22,654 bases of DNA from a virus. The position numbers and the translations under genes were made by a program. Where the stretch lies: the IMG/VR virus record IMGVR_UViG_3300044940_000614, positions 1-22,654 of that record, one strand, 5' to 3'. The notes under the pieces are model-generated. The model made no database searches. It worked only from the letters and a program-made list of their open reading frames with translations, and was not told the origin of the DNA. Positions 20,901 through 22,654 of this stretch are shown here, piece by piece. How positions within the stretch are numbered: the first letter of the stretch is position 1; every line of letters begins with the position of its first letter.

Positions 20901-22078
20901 TCGACGATGAACGCACCGCCACCCAGCAGGCGAAGGTCACAGGGGCGTTACCCGCCTCGATTGCGATTAATGGGCCGCTCCAAGTCTCAACGGTGGGCGT
21001 CCCGTCGCCCACCACCCGGCGTGTGGTGGCGTTCGCCAAGAAGTGCATCCACTTCGGGCTGTGGGGCGAGGTGGTGACTGGCGTCGCGGCGGGAGCCGTG
21101 ACGGTGGCGGCCATCGCGGGCCTCTCCGATGACTATACCGGCCGGATCCTGGCCGTAGTCGCGGACCAGAGTGACGGCTCCGCGAATCTTCTGCACTTCA
21201 CCGTGACGGGCCACAATCTCACTACGGGGGAGCTGAGTCTGACGCCGGACCCGCAAGCCGCGGGGGTGGAGTTCGGAGACGTCGCCACCATCCTGCTTCA
21301 GCCGAACATCTACACCGGCGCGACCATCGGCGATGCGATGATCGCCAACGGCATTTACCCGGACGGGCTGGGGACGGAGGACCCCGAGCGCGAGGCCGGC
21401 CTGCTGATCCGCGGCATCACCCCCGGACGCCCCCACCAGTTGCGGCGCATCGTGTCTCACACCGCGACCGCCTACACCGTGGATGAGCCGTTCGACTTCG
21501 AGCCGCTGTATTTCATCGTGGAGGAGGCGGGTTGGCCGTACCGCGCGAATTCGAGCGACATCGCCAACCGCCAGCCGGACGCGCGGATCACCACCACGCT
21601 GGTGGTGGACAACCTGGTCGGCCAGCCGATGCTGGTGGGCGCCTTCCTCGAAGACCGGCGTGGCTTACTTACGCCGGAGGAACTGGCGCCGGTGCGTTTT
21701 ACCTACCTATTCGGGCAGCCCGGATCGTCCATCGCGATCGACGATGGGTTCTACGATGCGCCGATCGTCGCGGACGCGGTGGCGATCGACCTGGCCAACG
21801 GGCTGAATCAGCGAATCACGCTCAACCAGGCGGACCGGATTACGATCCAGAATCCGGTGAACAGCGCGGGCCCCATCCGCGCGGGCATGTGGCTGCAGCT
21901 CTACATCGTCCAGGACGAGATCGGGCAGCGCCCGAACCCGGCTTATGGCTCGGCCTACGGCCCGGATGTCGCGGCCGAGCAGATCGACGATACGCCCGAA
22001 ACCCGGACGTCTATCGGGTTAACCTACGACGGCGCCAAGTGGCGCCTGGATTATTTCCGAACAGGAGTTCCGCTATGA
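17981..22078 (+). CDS. Fused tail-tip protein (distal-tail/gpL/gpJ-like)
   Basis: A 1365-residue protein that seems to join functions lambda divides among M, L and J. Residues about 55-130 repeat the preceding distal-tail domain (RRWRLDLTLTHAQWNTLRDF). Residues 165-360 look gpL/DUF2163-like, ending in four cysteines, Cys304, Cys314, Cys335 and Cys345 (C-x9-C-x20-C-x9-C), where lambda gpL holds an iron-sulfur cluster. Residues about 545-645 (NPVWVAVNLLLWGL, CDQTV, LREWIEDVLKNCLGYFVNQA, GKLRIGIR) and 660-850 (RLVVSFADRLKDEV, AQRIANIRLREEVG) resemble the gpJ/phage-tail-3 hub. Residues about 900-1010 look like an FNIII-type domain (RYWISVCAWNSDGFSPPCRL); the rest is beta-rich and unassigned. The stop overlaps the fibre gene start (ATGA). 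A stop-free 4.1 kb frame with domains in correct order argues against an assembly artefact. Confidence 0.88.
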   Translation: MPDYLGLVPVPEVSPSGTFPFTPEWPFYTLLDPEVVVHTFGAGNAKREQRFLLGHGPRRWRLDLTLTHAQWNTLRDFWEDHQGPVIPFTFHALNPDQTTTSYTAQFESEPLIVQRGRQRHAVSVALREVFTGSGPVYSVSATQTRFPNGALASALAAQAQTLIPLLKITPRQAGYPAIYLSDRRCTVGGQLYLPRLLELPEIRQSAVGVPGASAETDDATFVLGNADGVIRDLATHADYGVMLDFARVEYSLFHVGTGIKLDLWGGEIAREGWQIDGPTAYLRCTDRLANPFLIFPNRTIDRGCTAPFDVAPLCPYSTAGALDTTHFPAASGASCDHGYATPNGCLAHGMERYYRGVPVTPQPFRSRDNTTGLRGLGRAVFTSLSQVSDSIMGRALPFIFTAEDLPVKALLATGADQGDFYEAVGIIGQGPLGALGDPMKHKLDGQPQHDPKFPPRAVLGAEPAGPNDYLSLSYNGNQVNGDWRKAYVGNSTYIRNLSAGLAFLTIRRTDEKGQQFTRLDEHEMEVIVREGLSGWKWTAPGSRSSVLLTNPVWVAVNLLLWGLNLHTASAAAQEEYFDVAAAIAAAAICDQTVAKLVGSGSEPQFTFAGVVSEQRPLREWIEDVLKNCLGYFVNQAGKLRIGIRSNSSAVAAFTSGNLLHRSVRFDPPKRGFNRLVVSFADRLKDEVTGETLYLPNTATAYDEDFALELGGGTRAEYFEGQTNLAGTNSISQAQRIANIRLREEVGGVTAAERLQHGRVRGSTTVLGLDFSAGDVISVADPEIPGGTAEIRVTTWRLGPDFRVDFEGYTTRDSMYDLLEGPKPADVLPDGVPPEEEPWPFRLQWQPNAETPVSGDPVHAAGHNTFALRQRYEPLYDGSQRALLDVSGVQPVNRFVPDSYPPVIRTVTQASTGGHLPGERRYWISVCAWNSDGFSPPCRLRVQTTAEGTDTNRFTLADITWPAGSWSGYAVFVGIDDERTATQQAKVTGALPASIAINGPLQVSTVGVPSPTTRRVVAFAKKCIHFGLWGEVVTGVAAGAVTVAAIAGLSDDYTGRILAVVADQSDGSANLLHFTVTGHNLTTGELSLTPDPQAAGVEFGDVATILLQPNIYTGATIGDAMIANGIYPDGLGTEDPEREAGLLIRGITPGRPHQLRRIVSHTATAYTVDEPFDFEPLYFIVEEAGWPYRANSSDIANRQPDARITTTLVVDNLVGQPMLVGAFLEDRRGLLTPEELAPVRFTYLFGQPGSSIAIDDGFYDAPIVADAVAIDLANGLNQRITLNQADRITIQNPVNSAGPIRAGMWLQLYIVQDEIGQRPNPAYGSAYGPDVAAEQIDDTPETRTSIGLTYDGAKWRLDYFRTGVPL

Positions 22079-22654
22079 TGCTTCGCTTGACCCTGCTGCT
22101 GGCCGCGCTGTCGGCCGGGTGCGCCGCACAGAATCACACCGTCATTACGGTACTTCCCATCACGAACCCGGCCAGCGGTGCGCCCGAGGAGACCGGGCGG
22201 ATCCGGTACCGGGACCTGACCGGCAAGGCGGTGAGCCTGCGCGCGCCGGACGCGCTGGTGGCTTCCTACGATCTCCGCTGGCCGCAGGAGAACCAGACCG
22301 GCTGCGTCAAGAATACGGCCGCGATGGACGAGGGGCAGTTGGAGTTCGCCGCCTGCGCGACGTTTCCGGTGACCGACGATACGGTGGTGCTCAGCAACCT
22401 CGCGGATCCGACAAAACAGATCCGGTTCAGCGCCGCTTCCATCGGGACGGGGCAGACCCGCGTAGTGACCTTCCAGGATGCCGACCACACGGCCGCGGGC
22501 ATCGACATCACGAATACATTCAGCGCGAGCCAGGTATTCAACAACACCATCAACCTGGAGTGGAAGGACACGAGCGGAACTGCGCGCAAAATGCTCTATC
22601 TGGACAGCTCCAACAATTTCCACGCCGGGCCGGAGGACGCGCCCGGTGTGGGCG
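22075..22654 (+). CDS. Tail fibre-like protein with signal peptide (partial)
   Basis: Runs off the right edge; 193 residues are visible. ACAGGAG at 22061-22067 lies seven bases before ATG 22075 (ATG 22078 is the alternative). Residues 1-19 are a signal peptide (MMLRLTLLLAALSAGCAA); LSAGC is lipobox-like but has Ser at -3, so a lipoprotein is uncertain and signal peptidase I cleavage after CAA is the alternative. The mature part contains segments typical of phage tail fibres: ETGRIRYRDLTGKAVSLRAP with APDALVASYDLRWP (residues about 40-70), and NLADPTKQIRFSAASIGTGQ with RVVTFQDAD (about 109-137), plus AGIDITNT and KMLYLDSSNNF. The position after the tail-tip gene is that of a side or central tail fibre. 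The presence of an export signal is not normal for such proteins. Confidence 0.75.
   Translation, partial: MMLRLTLLLAALSAGCAAQNHTVITVLPITNPASGAPEETGRIRYRDLTGKAVSLRAPDALVASYDLRWPQENQTGCVKNTAAMDEGQLEFAACATFPVTDDTVVLSNLADPTKQIRFSAASIGTGQTRVVTFQDADHTAAGIDITNTFSASQVFNNTINLEWKDTSGTARKMLYLDSSNNFHAGPEDAPGVG

Noticed and set aside
1-22654. CRISPR array, tRNA, rRNA, insertion sequence, diversity-generating retroelement
   Set aside because: Read for regular repeats, reverse transcriptase or transposase motifs and cloverleaf-like stretches; none seen. A covariance-model or repeat scan was not possible.

Overview
The window is a tightly packed, GC-rich (roughly 60-65% by eye) bacteriophage or prophage late region of the lambda-like siphovirus type. 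From 472 to the right edge every gene runs on the + strand, usually with ATGA or TGATG overlaps. Only a small excisionase-like gene at the left edge (24-212) is on the minus strand. No integrase, att site, lysis gene, tRNA, rRNA or CRISPR array is visible, so prophage versus free phage cannot be decided here. The host is probably a GC-rich Gram-negative. The style of the predicted signal peptides (hydrophobic core ending in a Ala-Gln or Ala-Ala type c-region) would suit Acidobacteriota (Bryobacter/Solibacter group), but that is a weak inference.

Layout. (1) 1-471: minus-strand helix-turn-helix gene and an AT-richer control region with a 30-bp-spaced direct repeat, an inverted repeat and a perfect TATAAT box. 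(2) 472-2074: a Cys-rich zinc-knuckle protein, a stand-alone sigma-region-4-like protein and three small or unknown genes, one with a single membrane helix. (3) 2038-4736: small terminase (Nu1-like), large terminase (gpA-like) and gpW-like head-tail joining protein. (4) 4733-9108: portal (B), S49 capsid protease (C) with a nested scaffold gene (Nu3-like) behind its own strong ribosome binding site, decoration protein (D, enlarged) and major capsid protein (E). (5) 9119-11507: connector region with two proteins that carry Sec-type signal peptides, an FII-like protein, a BppU-like small protein, a tail terminator candidate and a 50-aa gene. (6) 11507-17559: tail tube, a gp10/morphogenesis-like protein, tail assembly chaperone with a downstream -1-frame reading frame (G/GT style), tape measure and a 139-aa unknown. 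(7) 17562-22654: a distal-tail-like protein, a 1365-aa fused tail-tip protein (distal-tail-like, gpL-like four-cysteine, gpJ-like and C-terminal modules) and the start of a tail-fibre gene that also carries a signal peptide.

The gene order follows phage lambda (Nu1-A-W-B-C/Nu3-D-E-FII-U-V-G/T-H-M/L/J-fibre) closely, which supports the assignments. TerS/TerL would package DNA through the portal into a procapsid built from major capsid protein on the nested scaffold and matured by the S49 protease; decoration protein stabilises the head; connector proteins join it to a tail whose length is set by the tape measure.

The most unusual signal is that three genes inside the virion block (9119, 9900, 22075) encode apparent N-terminal export signals. 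In one of them the signal sits in front of what I remember as the normal N-terminus of a cytoplasmic phage protein family, and in another in front of tail-fibre sequence. Export or membrane anchoring of virion components in this phage is a testable and, to my knowledge, undescribed possibility.
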